Below, piece after piece: positions 6,374 to 14,554 of a stretch of 22,515 nt of DNA. A model generated the notes under the pieces. The model was not told the DNA's origin. It searched no databases and saw nothing but the letters and a program-made list of their open reading frames with translations. Position 1 is the first letter of the stretch. Each line of letters begins with the position of its first letter. The stretch comes from JAHEJV01 sp964653555 (lineage in GTDB: Bacteria > Myxococcota_A > UBA9160 > SMWR01). Location: NCBI GenBank assembly GCA_964653555.1, contig CAZZFT010000082.1, positions 1-22,515 of the forward strand. The letters are read 5' to 3'. The position numbers and the translations under genes were made by a program.

Positions 6374-9300
6374 ATGTCCCCCTTCGCCAGAGCGTCTCGA
6401 CCTCGCCCGTCCCGACGCCGGCAGGGGCGCGCCCGGCGGGTGCTGCTCGTCTGTGCATGCCTCGCCCTCGCGATCCCGGTCGCCGCTCAGGAGGGGCTCG
6501 AGGACGTGTTCGGCGGCTTCGGCACCGTCGAACGCGAGAACGTGACGGCGCCCAAACCCGGGGAGGGCTCGATCGCCGGCCAGGTCTTCGACGGGACGAC
6601 CGGCGCGCCGATCGAGAACGCGACCGTGATCGTGATCTGGCCCGATCCCGGCGACGGCGGCGAGCCGAAGCAGGACGTGCAGGTCACCGCCGGCGATGGC
6701 TCCTACGAGTTCCCGTCGGTGCCGCCGGGCCGCTACGAGCTGAGCTTCATCAAGGCGGGCTACCGCGCCTCGGACATGATCGACTTCGAGGTGAAGGCGG
6801 GCCAGGAGAACCGCGCCGACTTCCCGATGCCGCCCCAGTCCGGCCCAGAGGGCGGCGAGGTGCTCGAGCTGGAGCCCTTCGTCGCCAACGCCGAGGTGGT
6901 GGGCGAGATGATGGTCGCCCTGGAGCTGCGCACCGAGTCGGACCAGCTGCTCAACGTGATGAGCGCCGAGGACCTGTCGCGCTACGCGGCCAGCGACGTG
7001 GGCGACGCCCTCAAACGGGTGGCGGGCGTCAACGTCGTCGAGGGGCAGTTCGCAATCATCCGCGGCCTCGAGGAGCGCTACAGCAGCACCCTCTTCAACG
7101 GTGCGCCGGTGCCGAGTCCCGACCCGACCCGCCAGTCGGTGCAGCTCGACCTCTTCCCCTCGGACATCGTGTCCGGTCTCGAGATCGCGAAGACCTTCGC
7201 CCCGGAATCCCCGAGCAACTCCTCGGGAGGATCGATCGACATCGCCACCACCGGCTACCCGGACCAGTGGACGGCGAGGATCTGGGGGGGCACCGGCTTC
7301 AACAGTCAGGCCTGGGACGAGTTCCTGGCCTATCAGTCCGACGGTGGCGGCGGCGGGCCGACGCCGATCGGCAAGGAGGAGGACGGCACCGATACCCTCG
7401 AGTACGACGCCGGCGCCTTCCTGGGAGGCCGCCAGAAAGTCTGGGGCCACGAGCTGCGGCTCGCGGCCAGCTACTCGCGGGAGCTCGACTACGACACCCT
7501 CGAGGGCTGGGAGCAGGACCACGAGCCCGCGTATCAGATCACCGCTCCCGCCAGGCTCGCGCGGCCCGGCGATCTGGCCCTGGGAGCGCTGAGCCTTCCC
7601 GGTGCCCGCTGGGATCTGACCCAGAGCATCCGCGACAAGCGGACGTCCTACTTCGTGGGCGCCGGCCTCGATCTCGACCGTGAAGGGCTCCACAAGCTGG
7701 ACGCGACGGTCTTCCTGACCCGGAGCAAGGACGAGAGCGTCGAGCGTCGAGACAACGGGCAGTTCCCGGCGGACGTGTACGAGCGCTTCGCTGGCCGGAG
7801 CGCCGCCGACCAGGGCGGCGGGCGCTACGCCAATTTCGTGGCCCCCACGGAATGGGTGGGCCTGGCGCGTCAGGACGCGCCGACCTCGGTGCGCTTCGGC
7901 CAGATGTGGTACGCGCCGGTCTACGAGGGGCAGACCTTCGAGCGCAACCGCGAGCTCGACCTCTACCAGGTGAACGGGGAGCACGACCTTCGGAGCCTTG
8001 CGGAGGGCCTGAGCCTCGACTGGGCGGCGAACTACGCCAAGACCCATCAGACCGAAACCCAGCTCAACGTCCGCTACTTCTACGAGCCCGACGACGTCGA
8101 GTCGCTCACCGTGCTTCCCGGTCCTCCGCCCCTTACGCCCGAGCAGATCGGTCCGGGTCTCTACTCGACGCGCAGCGACATCGTCTACGGCGTCAACGAT
8201 GTCGACGAGAAGCAGTACTTCGGCCGCGCGGACCTCGATTACGAGTTCGAGCCGCTGGCCGACGTCGGCGTGGACCTGAAGGGGGGCGTCTGGTACGAAC
8301 ACGCCAAGCGCGACGTCGAATCGCAGTTCGACACCACGTTCTCGGGCGACACCTCAGAGCCGGGCGTGGTCGGAAACGGCACCATCTTCACCATCCAAGG
8401 CAGGACGATCGAGGAGATGGGCGCGCGGATCTTCCGGGGCATCGGCCTCGACGAGCCCCTCCCCGTGTATACCAGCGAGGGCGAGCGCGAGATCGTGGCC
8501 GGGTACCTCGGCGGCAAGGCCACACTCTTCGAGGACCTCGACCTGCTCGCTGGGGTGCGGCTCGAGCAGCTTCACATCACGTCGAACAACGACCCCTTCG
8601 TCGGCACTTGCACCGACGGCGCTCCCTTCGACGGCAATCTCTGCAACCCCGGAGCGCGACCGATCATCTTCCCCGACGTCTACGTGCTCTTCGATCGCCT
8701 CGACAATCCCAACATCCTGCAGGAGTCGGTGTTCGCGAACATCCCGGGGCTGGTGAACAACGACGAGATCGCCGGCGTCTCGGTCACCCCCGACCCCGCG
8801 ACGGGCTACATCGACTATCGGACGGGCCCGCGGATCCGGGAGGTCGTGAACGGCGAGATCGACAAGTTCTATACCCTGCCGAGCGTCGGACTCACCTACC
8901 GCTTCGAGGGGCTCGGCGGAGACAGCCAATGGATCCGCGCGCTGAAGCCGCTGACCTTTCGCGGCGCCTTCTCCCAGACGGTCGCCCGGCCTTCGTTCCG
9001 CGAGATGGGCTACTACGCCTCGCTGAACCCGAGCGAGGACACCGTCCAGCTCGGCAATCCGCAGCTCGAGCCCTCGGAGGTGACGAGCTACGACGCGCGC
9101 TTCGAGTACGTCTGGGGCGACTACGGCGACCTGTTCGCCCTGAGCGGCTTCTACAAGAAGGTGGACAAGCCGATCGAGACCGTCACCGTCCGGGATCCCT
9201 TCGGCCAGGGGATCGACACCTACCAGACCTTCAAGAACAACCCCTCCGACGGCCAGCTGCTGGGCGTCGAGGTCGAGGGCCGCGTCACGCTCGGCGTTCT

Positions 9301-9871
9301 CGCCGACGTCCTCGAGCCCTTCTCACTGGGCGCCAACGGCACCTACATCCACGCCGAGGTCGACCAGCCCGTGCAGCTGCGCAACGCCCTCGGCCCCTAC
9401 TTCGCCGTGACCGACGCGCAGCGGGCGGCGGGGCTGGTCCAGTTCCAGGACTACAACAAGACGCGCCGGCTCACGAACCAGCCCGAGTGGATCGCGAACG
9501 CCGACGTCTCCTTCGACCAGCCGGACTGGCGCACGAAGGTGACGCTGGCGGTCTTCGCGATCAGCGACGTCCTCGAGTCCACCGCGGCGACCGACTACAA
9601 CCTGGCCGGGCAGCTGATCTCCTTCAGTCTCGACCGCTACATCGACAGCTACTACCAGCTGGACCTCGTGGCCAGCCAGGGCTTCACGCTTCCCTACGTG
9701 CCGGGGGAGTTCACGCTCTCGGGGAGCGCGAAGAACCTCACCAACTCGACGCGCGGCTACGTCTACGATCGCGAGCAGACGGCCAAGGACATCAAGGAGC
9801 GCAGCTTCACGATCGGCCGGGACTACTCGCTCTCGCTCTCCTACAAGATCGAGTTCGGCGGGCCCAAGTGA
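6374..9871 (+). CDS. TonB-dependent outer-membrane receptor with carboxypeptidase-regulatory-like N-domain
   Basis: 1165 residues, long for the family. ATG 6374 is chosen because it precedes an Arg-rich n-region and the hydrophobic VLLVCACLALAIPVAAQ core of a signal peptide; a GTG at 6440 is a shorter option. A beta-sandwich of the carboxypeptidase-regulatory type lies at about 66-140 (GSIAGQVFDGTTGAPIENATV ... GDGSYEFPSVPPGRYELSFIKAGY). EVLELEPFVANAEV at about 160-173 may serve as the TonB box. The plug spans about 185-320 (LLNVMSAEDLSRYAASDVGDALKRVAGVNVVEG, IIRGLEERYSSTLFNGAPVPSPDP, SSGGSIDIAT). The rest is a beta barrel ending DYSLSLSYKIEFGGPK. It is energised by a TonB complex, most likely the adjacent one. 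The substrate is unknown. Its neighbours suggest a phosphorus-containing compound, but nothing in the barrel itself proves this. Confidence 0.92.
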   Translation: MSPFARASRPRPSRRRQGRARRVLLVCACLALAIPVAAQEGLEDVFGGFGTVERENVTAPKPGEGSIAGQVFDGTTGAPIENATVIVIWPDPGDGGEPKQDVQVTAGDGSYEFPSVPPGRYELSFIKAGYRASDMIDFEVKAGQENRADFPMPPQSGPEGGEVLELEPFVANAEVVGEMMVALELRTESDQLLNVMSAEDLSRYAASDVGDALKRVAGVNVVEGQFAIIRGLEERYSSTLFNGAPVPSPDPTRQSVQLDLFPSDIVSGLEIAKTFAPESPSNSSGGSIDIATTGYPDQWTARIWGGTGFNSQAWDEFLAYQSDGGGGGPTPIGKEEDGTDTLEYDAGAFLGGRQKVWGHELRLAASYSRELDYDTLEGWEQDHEPAYQITAPARLARPGDLALGALSLPGARWDLTQSIRDKRTSYFVGAGLDLDREGLHKLDATVFLTRSKDESVERRDNGQFPADVYERFAGRSAADQGGGRYANFVAPTEWVGLARQDAPTSVRFGQMWYAPVYEGQTFERNRELDLYQVNGEHDLRSLAEGLSLDWAANYAKTHQTETQLNVRYFYEPDDVESLTVLPGPPPLTPEQIGPGLYSTRSDIVYGVNDVDEKQYFGRADLDYEFEPLADVGVDLKGGVWYEHAKRDVESQFDTTFSGDTSEPGVVGNGTIFTIQGRTIEEMGARIFRGIGLDEPLPVYTSEGEREIVAGYLGGKATLFEDLDLLAGVRLEQLHITSNNDPFVGTCTDGAPFDGNLCNPGARPIIFPDVYVLFDRLDNPNILQESVFANIPGLVNNDEIAGVSVTPDPATGYIDYRTGPRIREVVNGEIDKFYTLPSVGLTYRFEGLGGDSQWIRALKPLTFRGAFSQTVARPSFREMGYYASLNPSEDTVQLGNPQLEPSEVTSYDARFEYVWGDYGDLFALSGFYKKVDKPIETVTVRDPFGQGIDTYQTFKNNPSDGQLLGVEVEGRVTLGVLADVLEPFSLGANGTYIHAEVDQPVQLRNALGPYFAVTDAQRAAGLVQFQDYNKTRRLTNQPEWIANADVSFDQPDWRTKVTLAVFAISDVLESTAATDYNLAGQLISFSLDRYIDSYYQLDLVASQGFTLPYVPGEFTLSGSAKNLTNSTRGYVYDREQTAKDIKERSFTIGRDYSLSLSYKIEFGGPK

Positions 9872-9982
9872 GCCCCGCCGCGTACTGCGTCGACGGAGGC
9901 GAGCCCGAGCGAGCCGCTACCGGCCCGCCGAGCGAGACCCTAGAGGGGCGCGCCGGACGGCGCCGGGGACACGGCCTCCGTC

Positions 9983-10020
9983 CTCACTGAAACGTCACCG
10001 AGTTGATACCGGCTGGTCAT
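9983..10020 (+). promoter_or_regulatory. Four-unit Pho-box-like array upstream of beta-helix gene
   Basis: CTCAC (9983), GTCAC (9994), GATAC (10005) and GTCAT (10016) all start 11 bases apart. This equals two adjacent PhoB boxes. It sits in a 277-base gap (9872-10148) with no gene; the rest of the gap shows only GC-rich short hairpins without a T-run. A -10 is not evident. It probably places 10149-12869 under phosphate control. Confidence 0.6.
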
Positions 10021-10148
10021 CCCGTCGAGTCCGTCATGCCTTGCGCATCGCGAACAATCCGCCCGCGCTTGGGGGGTGGACGCCGATTCGAGCGTACCCC
10101 GCGCAGCCTCGCTCCTTCCAAACCGCAACCAGAAAGAGAGAAACTCTG

Positions 10149-11888
10149 ATGCGACACAAGACTCTCGCGCCGCTGGGCCTGTTACTGGCCACCGTGGGCT
10201 TCTCGACGGCCGCCTCGGCCGTTCTGACCGTGATCGGTGCACCGGATACAGAAACCGTCCTCGGCAACCAGACCTGGTGCGACGACGAGGACACCATCGT
10301 CCTCATGGGTCCCACGGTCGTGCCGAACGGCGTCACGCTGACCATCGAGCCCGGCTGCATCGTCCGCGGTCAGCCGCGTGACCTGGATTACAGTGCCGCG
10401 ACCCCCCTGCTTGGCGCGCCCGGCTCGCTCCAGATCTACCAGGGCGGCTTCCTCGACGCCGAAGGCACTCCGACCGACCCGATCATCTTCACCACCGCCG
10501 CCGTCGACACCAACGACGACGGCGTGCCGGATGAGGTGGGGGGTGGCAACACCAGGCCGCGCCAGTGGACGCTCGCCGACGGCGAGAACAACTTCCTCGA
10601 CGACACGCCCAAGACGAACCCGCTCGCCCCGCTGAACACCGCTGGCGGCGCCAACGTCTCGCTCTGGGGCGGCATCACGGTGGCTGGCTTCGCCCCGACG
10701 AATCTCGGGAACGCGCTCGGCCTCGGCACGGGCATCGGTCAGGTGGAAGGGACCACCGCGCAGATCTACGGAGGCAACGACCCCAACGACGACTCGGGCA
10801 TCCTGCGGTACCTCTCGGTGCGTCACGCCGGAGACGAGATCGGCGAGGGCAACGAGCTGAACGGAATCAGCCTGGCCGGCGTCGGCGACGGCACGACCTG
10901 CGATCACATCGAGATCTACGCCAACTTCGACGACGGCATCGAGTGGTTCGGTGGAAACGCGGTGTGCGACCACCTGCTCATGGCCTACGTCGGCGACGAC
11001 TCGGTCGACACCGACCAGGGCTGGACCGGCAGCGTCCAGAACGTGATCGTGCTGTCGGCCTTCTTCAATCAGAACGACGGCTCGGCCTACGGATCCGCCT
11101 CGGGAGACCGCGGCGGCGAGTGGGACGGCGACGACCTGGACGAGGTGCCGTCGAACGTCAATCCCGCGGTGTTTTCCGATGAATCGATCTGCAACCTCAC
11201 GATCGTCGGCAACGGCGGCGACGGACAGGTGAACCCCGCCGTATCGCCGGCGAGCTCCAACCGCGGCTTCACGATGCGCAACGGGTTTCAGGGCCGCCTC
11301 GCCAACTCGATCGTCGTGAACACCGGCAGCGCCGCCGGCGTGGACATCACCACCGGCGGAGTCGTCGAGCCCTGCTCGGGCCCGAACGATGGTGACGGCG
11401 TGTGCGGAGCCAGCTGCGCCAGCATCGACGGCGATGAGGTGGTCTCGATCATCTCCACCACGGTGTCCGATGTCCCGGCCGTGAACGCCTGCGGTCTCGC
11501 GGCCTTCGCGAACGGCGACACCCTATTCGCTGGGGGCGCCAACATCGAGACCGCGACCGAGCAGCTCGTGAACGAGAATCCGTTCTGGGATCCGCAGGGG
11601 ACCTTGTCGAACGGCCGCGGCAAGCTGGTGGGGACGCTCGCTACGCCGATCGATCCCACTCCGATCGCAGTGGCCAACGATGGGATCGATCCGACGGACG
11701 CGGGATGCCCGGACGCGACCGCCACCTATCGCGGTGCGACCGATGGTGGTGCGCTCTTCACCGACGGTTGGACGGCGATGAGCGTCGGCGGGGTCCTGCC
11801 GCTGCCGGAGCCCAGCGCGGCCTCGTCGCTCGGCGGGGGTGTTCTGGTCCTCTGGGGCCTGGCACGCCGGCGGACGCGGCGGTCGTAG
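10149..11888 (+). CDS. Secreted beta-helix-like protein with PEP-CTERM anchor
   Basis: 579 residues. ATG 10149 has a GAGAG ribosome site 8 bases upstream and a signal peptide (MRHKTLAPLGLLLATVGFSTAASA). The start of the mature protein, with DTIVLMGPTVVPNGVTLTIEPGCIVRG, is a motif common in secreted right-handed beta-helix-type proteins. Later segments (VSLWGGITVAGFAP, LRYLSVRHAGDEIGEGNELNGISLAGVGDGTTCDHIEIYANFDDGIEWFGG, NLTIVGNGG) look like successive helix rungs. Asp/Asn-rich turns hint at calcium binding, and several Cys are present. The C-terminus has PLPEPS at about 551-556, a short hydrophobic helix (LGGGVLVLWGLA) and RRRTRR. This is the tripartite PEP-CTERM signal recognised by exosortase, so the protein should be processed and surface- or matrix-attached. 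No exosortase is in the window. Function unknown; receptor partner, hydrolase or binding protein are all possible. Confidence 0.85.
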   Translation: MRHKTLAPLGLLLATVGFSTAASAVLTVIGAPDTETVLGNQTWCDDEDTIVLMGPTVVPNGVTLTIEPGCIVRGQPRDLDYSAATPLLGAPGSLQIYQGGFLDAEGTPTDPIIFTTAAVDTNDDGVPDEVGGGNTRPRQWTLADGENNFLDDTPKTNPLAPLNTAGGANVSLWGGITVAGFAPTNLGNALGLGTGIGQVEGTTAQIYGGNDPNDDSGILRYLSVRHAGDEIGEGNELNGISLAGVGDGTTCDHIEIYANFDDGIEWFGGNAVCDHLLMAYVGDDSVDTDQGWTGSVQNVIVLSAFFNQNDGSAYGSASGDRGGEWDGDDLDEVPSNVNPAVFSDESICNLTIVGNGGDGQVNPAVSPASSNRGFTMRNGFQGRLANSIVVNTGSAAGVDITTGGVVEPCSGPNDGDGVCGASCASIDGDEVVSIISTTVSDVPAVNACGLAAFANGDTLFAGGANIETATEQLVNENPFWDPQGTLSNGRGKLVGTLATPIDPTPIAVANDGIDPTDAGCPDATATYRGATDGGALFTDGWTAMSVGGVLPLPEPSAASSLGGGVLVLWGLARRRTRRS

Positions 11889-11924
11889 CTCTCCAGGACG
11901 AGCCCGAAGACCGAGGAGTCCAGA

Positions 11925-11959
11925 GAAGGGCCGTCACCTCTCGGAGATGGCGGCCCTTC
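11925..11959 (+). terminator. Strong hairpin between beta-helix and lipoprotein genes
   Basis: A 9-base perfect stem (GAAGGGCCG at 11925-11933 with CGGCCCTTC at 11951-11959) is extended inward by a T-G wobble and CACCTC/GAGATG with one mismatch, closing on a TCG loop. GCTCCCTTCT follows, which is only mildly T-rich. It lies 36 bases after the beta-helix stop and 13 bases before the lipoprotein ATG. It may be a partial terminator, attenuator or mRNA-stabilising hairpin. Confidence 0.6.
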
Positions 11960-11972
11960 GCTCCCTTCTGGT

Positions 11973-12869
11973 ATGACGCGCGCGATGAAGACACAGCGAA
12001 CGAAGCCCGGGAGCGCAAGCGTATCGAGCCGTCGCTCGGCCCGGGCCCGATGGGCCCTCCTCGGCCTCGCGGTCGGTTTCGGCCTGTCGGGCTGCACGGA
12101 CCCGAGCGGGAATACCGCCGCCGACGGGCCGATCACCGCCGAGAATCTCCCACTTCGCGACGACTACTGGCCCCAGAAGGTCCACCTGACGAAGTCGTGG
12201 GCTCCGGAGAGCGGGGAAGCCGTTCGCCCGATTGGCGTGTTGGTGCGGGTCGAGAGCCCAGAGCTCGCCCGCATCGACTTCGGCCATCAGGGCATTCACG
12301 AGGTCCCGATCGGCGTCACCGACCTCGTCGAGCGCGCGAACGAGCTCCGGGAGCAGGGGCCCGGGTCCAAGATCGGCAACGTGACGCGCATGATCGGCGG
12401 GGCGCTGGGGGATCCGCGCTCCGAGGTCTGGCAGCCGTATCCGCGCTCGGAGGTGGCCGGGCAGGACTTCCTGCTCGTGGCCGCTCCGCTGGACGCCGCG
12501 TTGCTGCGCGAGATGGCGGAGCCGCTGGCCCGGGTCGACGCGATGAACGGCGTACGCGTGATCTACATGGCCCAGGGCGACACGACCACCGAGGAGATCC
12601 TCCGCGTCCTCCACGAGATCGGCTGGACGACGCCCTTCCTGCGCCAGCGTTTCGTCCGCGCGGCCACCGACGGCTACCTGGGCGAAGAGCTGACGCTCCC
12701 GTGGCTCGGGCTGCTCACGCCCAACGGGCGCGTGCTGCACCAGGGCCCCTGGCCGCCGGACGGAGACCTGCAGGAGGTGGTCGACGTGCTGGCGGCGCAG
12801 AAGCGGGAACACAATTCGCGAGCCATACCCACGGCAGGGCGGTCGGCTGACGATGGCAGGCCCGCGTAG
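11973..12869 (+). CDS. Lipoprotein of unknown function, possible thioredoxin-like C-terminus
   Basis: 298 residues from ATG 11973; ATG 11985 would give 294. An Arg-rich n-region and hydrophobic stretch end in the lipobox LSGC with Cys41 as the likely lipidated residue, so the mature protein is membrane-anchored. I do not recognise the family. An N-terminal segment (DYWPQKVHLTKSWAPESGEAVRPIGVLVRVE) reads like beta strands. Residues about 180-275 (FLLVAAPLDAALLREMAEPLARVDAMNGVRVIYMAQGDTTTEEILRVLHEIGW ... LPWLGLLTPNGRVLHQGPWPPDGDLQEVVDVLAAQ) recall the second half of a thioredoxin fold, but there is no CxxC pair. It has no Pho-like site of its own and no clear ribosome site, and follows the beta-helix gene at 84 bases, so the two are probably co-transcribed through the hairpin. 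Confidence 0.75.
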   Translation: MTRAMKTQRTKPGSASVSSRRSARARWALLGLAVGFGLSGCTDPSGNTAADGPITAENLPLRDDYWPQKVHLTKSWAPESGEAVRPIGVLVRVESPELARIDFGHQGIHEVPIGVTDLVERANELREQGPGSKIGNVTRMIGGALGDPRSEVWQPYPRSEVAGQDFLLVAAPLDAALLREMAEPLARVDAMNGVRVIYMAQGDTTTEEILRVLHEIGWTTPFLRQRFVRAATDGYLGEELTLPWLGLLTPNGRVLHQGPWPPDGDLQEVVDVLAAQKREHNSRAIPTAGRSADDGRPA

Positions 12870-13052
12870 TAGACGCCCAGCTCCACGGGAACGTCCACGC
12901 GACGCACAAGAACCCGACCCGGATCGTGTGCACGACGGCGACGACGCTCGCGAGGATGGGCCGCATGGGCGAGAGGTGCCCAGGGTAGGAGCCGCTCAGG
13001 GCGTCGGCCGGTCGTCTCGGTCGAGAGACGGTCACGAGCGGGGCGATTTCAC
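12870..13052. other. Intergenic stretch with no recognised gene
   Basis: This is the left part of a 324-base gap between the lipoprotein and porin genes. Short open frames exist on both strands but none has a credible start, ribosome site or family motif. A small inverted repeat (CGTCTC at 13013-13018 with GAGACG at 13025-13030) and an isolated GTCAC at 13031-13035 are the only structures I see. The right part of the gap holds the Pho-like repeats. Confidence 0.6.
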
Positions 13053-13119
13053 TTCACGATTCCGTCGCCGTCTCGTCATTCTTCACGCATCTGTCACACG
13101 AAGGACACGCCTTCTTTGC
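13053..13119 (+). promoter_or_regulatory. Double Pho-box-like array upstream of porin gene
   Basis: Two phased blocks. Block 1: TTCAC (13053), GTCGC (13064), GTCAT (13075), each 11 bases apart. Block 2 is shifted by 7 bases: TTCAC (13082), GTCAC (13093), GACAC (13104) and a weak TTTGC (13115). An isolated GTCAC at 13031 lies 22 bases before block 1. This is the richest array in the window and suggests strong phosphate-starvation control of the porin. Confidence 0.65.
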
Positions 13120-13130
13120 CGGTGCCCCAG

Positions 13131-13136
13131 TAGGGT
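13131..13136 (+). promoter_or_regulatory. Possible -10 element of the porin promoter
   Basis: TAGGGT begins 49 bases after the TTCAC that opens the second repeat block. At pstS, TAGAGT begins 48 bases after the corresponding TTCAC. The shared layout supports both as -10 elements of PhoB-activated promoters, although each departs from TATAAT at two or more positions. Confidence 0.4.
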
Positions 13137-13193
13137 TTGCGCGCCCCGGACGCTCCCGGGGGACGCAGCTACATCACCCAAGGAGGCCCCCTC

Positions 13194-14525
13194 GTGAAGA
13201 TGTTTCCGCGCCAGCTCCCGCGCTGCTCGGCCCTCGGTCTGGTCCTCGTCCTGATCGCCGTCCCCGCCGTCGGCGAGGACGCGGACAAGGAGAAGGCCAA
13301 GGACGAGCCGACGCTCACCGAGATCGTCGAGATCCTGCGCGAGCGCGGGCTGATCGACGACGACCAGCACGCCGAGCTGGCCGCGAAAGCGGCGAAGGAG
13401 CAGGCGAAGCGCTCCTGGACCGACCGGGTCTCGATCTGGGGTGACTTCCGCGCGCGCTACGAGGGGTTCTTCTACGACCAGGATCCCTATGCCGACAAGG
13501 ACGACCGCCAGCGCTTCCGCTACCGCGCACGACTGGACGTGAAGGGCGAGGTGGCGAGCCGCGCGACGGTCTATTTCCGCGCCGTGTCCGGCGACGACGA
13601 CCCGCGCAGCACCAACCAGACCCTGGGCGGGAACGGGCCCGACTTCGACACGGACGACCTCCGCCTCGACCTCGCCTACGCGACGATCTCGCCCTACCCG
13701 AACGCGGAGCTGCCCGGCGTCGACAAGGGCCTGCTCGCGGCGGACCTCGGCAAGGTTCCCAATCCCTTCGTCTGGAAGGAGCTCGCCCAGGACAGCATGC
13801 TCTGGGACAACGACATCACCCTCGAGGGCGGAAGCCTGCGCGTACACGGGGGCTCGGGCCCGATCACGCTCTACAGCCACACGGGCGGCTACGCGATCCA
13901 GGAGAACGCCACTTCGAAGGACCCGGGGCTCTTCGCATCGCAGTTCGGCGGCGTCGCCGAGATCACCGATGCGATCTCGATCGGCGCCCGGGGCACCGTC
14001 TACGACTTCTTCTCGCTCGACGACGCCTTCTTCACACGGGCCGCCAGCGGCGGCAATATCGCCGATGGACTGTCCCGCAACGACAACCCGATCTGGGTGC
14101 TCGAGACTTCGGCGTTCCTGGACCTGAACTTCTGGGAGCTGTTCCCGATCCAGTTCTTCGGCACCTACGCCAACAACCTCTCGGCCCGCAGCTCCCGGGC
14201 CTTCCCCGGCGTTCCGCGCGACGACGACGCCTACGCGGTCGGCCTGTCGATCGGCGATCCGAAGGTGCTCGTGAAGATCGGCATGGGCTGGTACTACATC
14301 CAGGCGAACGCCTTCCCCTCGATGTACATCGACAGCGACATCCTCGACGGATTCACCAACCGCAAGGGGTTCGCCTGGTCCCTGGAGCGGCAGCTGTTCG
14401 AGGGCGTGACCTTCGTCTACACCGCGTACCTCTCGGACTACATCGAAGGCAGCGCGCCCTACGCGACCTCGGTGGCGGGCTCCGAGCGGTTCCGGATGCG
14501 CGCCGATCTGAACTTCAAGTTCTAG
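13194..14525 (+). CDS. Phosphate-porin-like outer-membrane protein (Porin_5 / OprP-O type)
   Basis: 443 residues from GTG 13194, chosen because AAGGAGG at 13180-13186 sits 7 bases before it; an upstream ATG at 13137 lies at the promoter and would put non-signal sequence first. Signal peptide to about residue 27 (LVLVLIAVPAVG). A short periplasmic helix, PTLTEIVEILRERGLIDDDQHAELAAKAAKEQ, leads into a 16-18-strand-type barrel. Its strands include SIWGDFRARYEGFFYD, QRFRYRARLDVKGEV and ATVYFRAVSGDDDPRSTNQ, and the chain ends FRMRADLNFKF with a terminal Phe typical of barrels. The length and N-terminal helix fit the putative-porin family; OprP/OprO-like phosphate porins are the alternative. Its place directly before pstS and its Pho-like array indicate a role in phosphate entry across the outer membrane. 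Anion specificity is inferred. Confidence 0.82.
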   Translation: MKMFPRQLPRCSALGLVLVLIAVPAVGEDADKEKAKDEPTLTEIVEILRERGLIDDDQHAELAAKAAKEQAKRSWTDRVSIWGDFRARYEGFFYDQDPYADKDDRQRFRYRARLDVKGEVASRATVYFRAVSGDDDPRSTNQTLGGNGPDFDTDDLRLDLAYATISPYPNAELPGVDKGLLAADLGKVPNPFVWKELAQDSMLWDNDITLEGGSLRVHGGSGPITLYSHTGGYAIQENATSKDPGLFASQFGGVAEITDAISIGARGTVYDFFSLDDAFFTRAASGGNIADGLSRNDNPIWVLETSAFLDLNFWELFPIQFFGTYANNLSARSSRAFPGVPRDDDAYAVGLSIGDPKVLVKIGMGWYYIQANAFPSMYIDSDILDGFTNRKGFAWSLERQLFEGVTFVYTAYLSDYIEGSAPYATSVAGSERFRMRADLNFKF

Positions 14526-14554
14526 CTCCGTCGACCCTCGGGGAGGGCGGGTCG

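Noticed and set aside
9950..9963. GCGCC/GGCGC hairpin after the receptor gene
   Set aside because: A five-base GC stem without a T-run is expected by chance at this base composition.
13013..13030. CGTCTC/GAGACG inverted repeat before the porin promoter
   Set aside because: Six-base stem with a six-base loop and no T-run; too weak to call a terminator or operator, noted only in the intergenic entry.
12674..13035. Minus-strand frames near the lipoprotein 3' end, one with a hydrophobic stretch (LASVVAVVHTIRVGFLCVAW)
   Set aside because: Frames overlap the lipoprotein gene, have no ribosome site or recognised family, and the hydrophobic part is short. A decayed membrane-protein fragment is possible but unsupported.
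13137..13193. Upstream ATG for the porin
   Set aside because: It sits at the presumed -10 region and would put MRAPDAPGGRSYITQGGPL before the signal peptide; the GTG at 13194 has a near-perfect ribosome site.
14533..14553. Short GC hairpin after the porin stop (CCCTC/GAGGG or GACCC/GGGTC)
   Set aside because: The two pairings exclude each other, stems are five bases, and no T-run follows, so a terminator is not supported.
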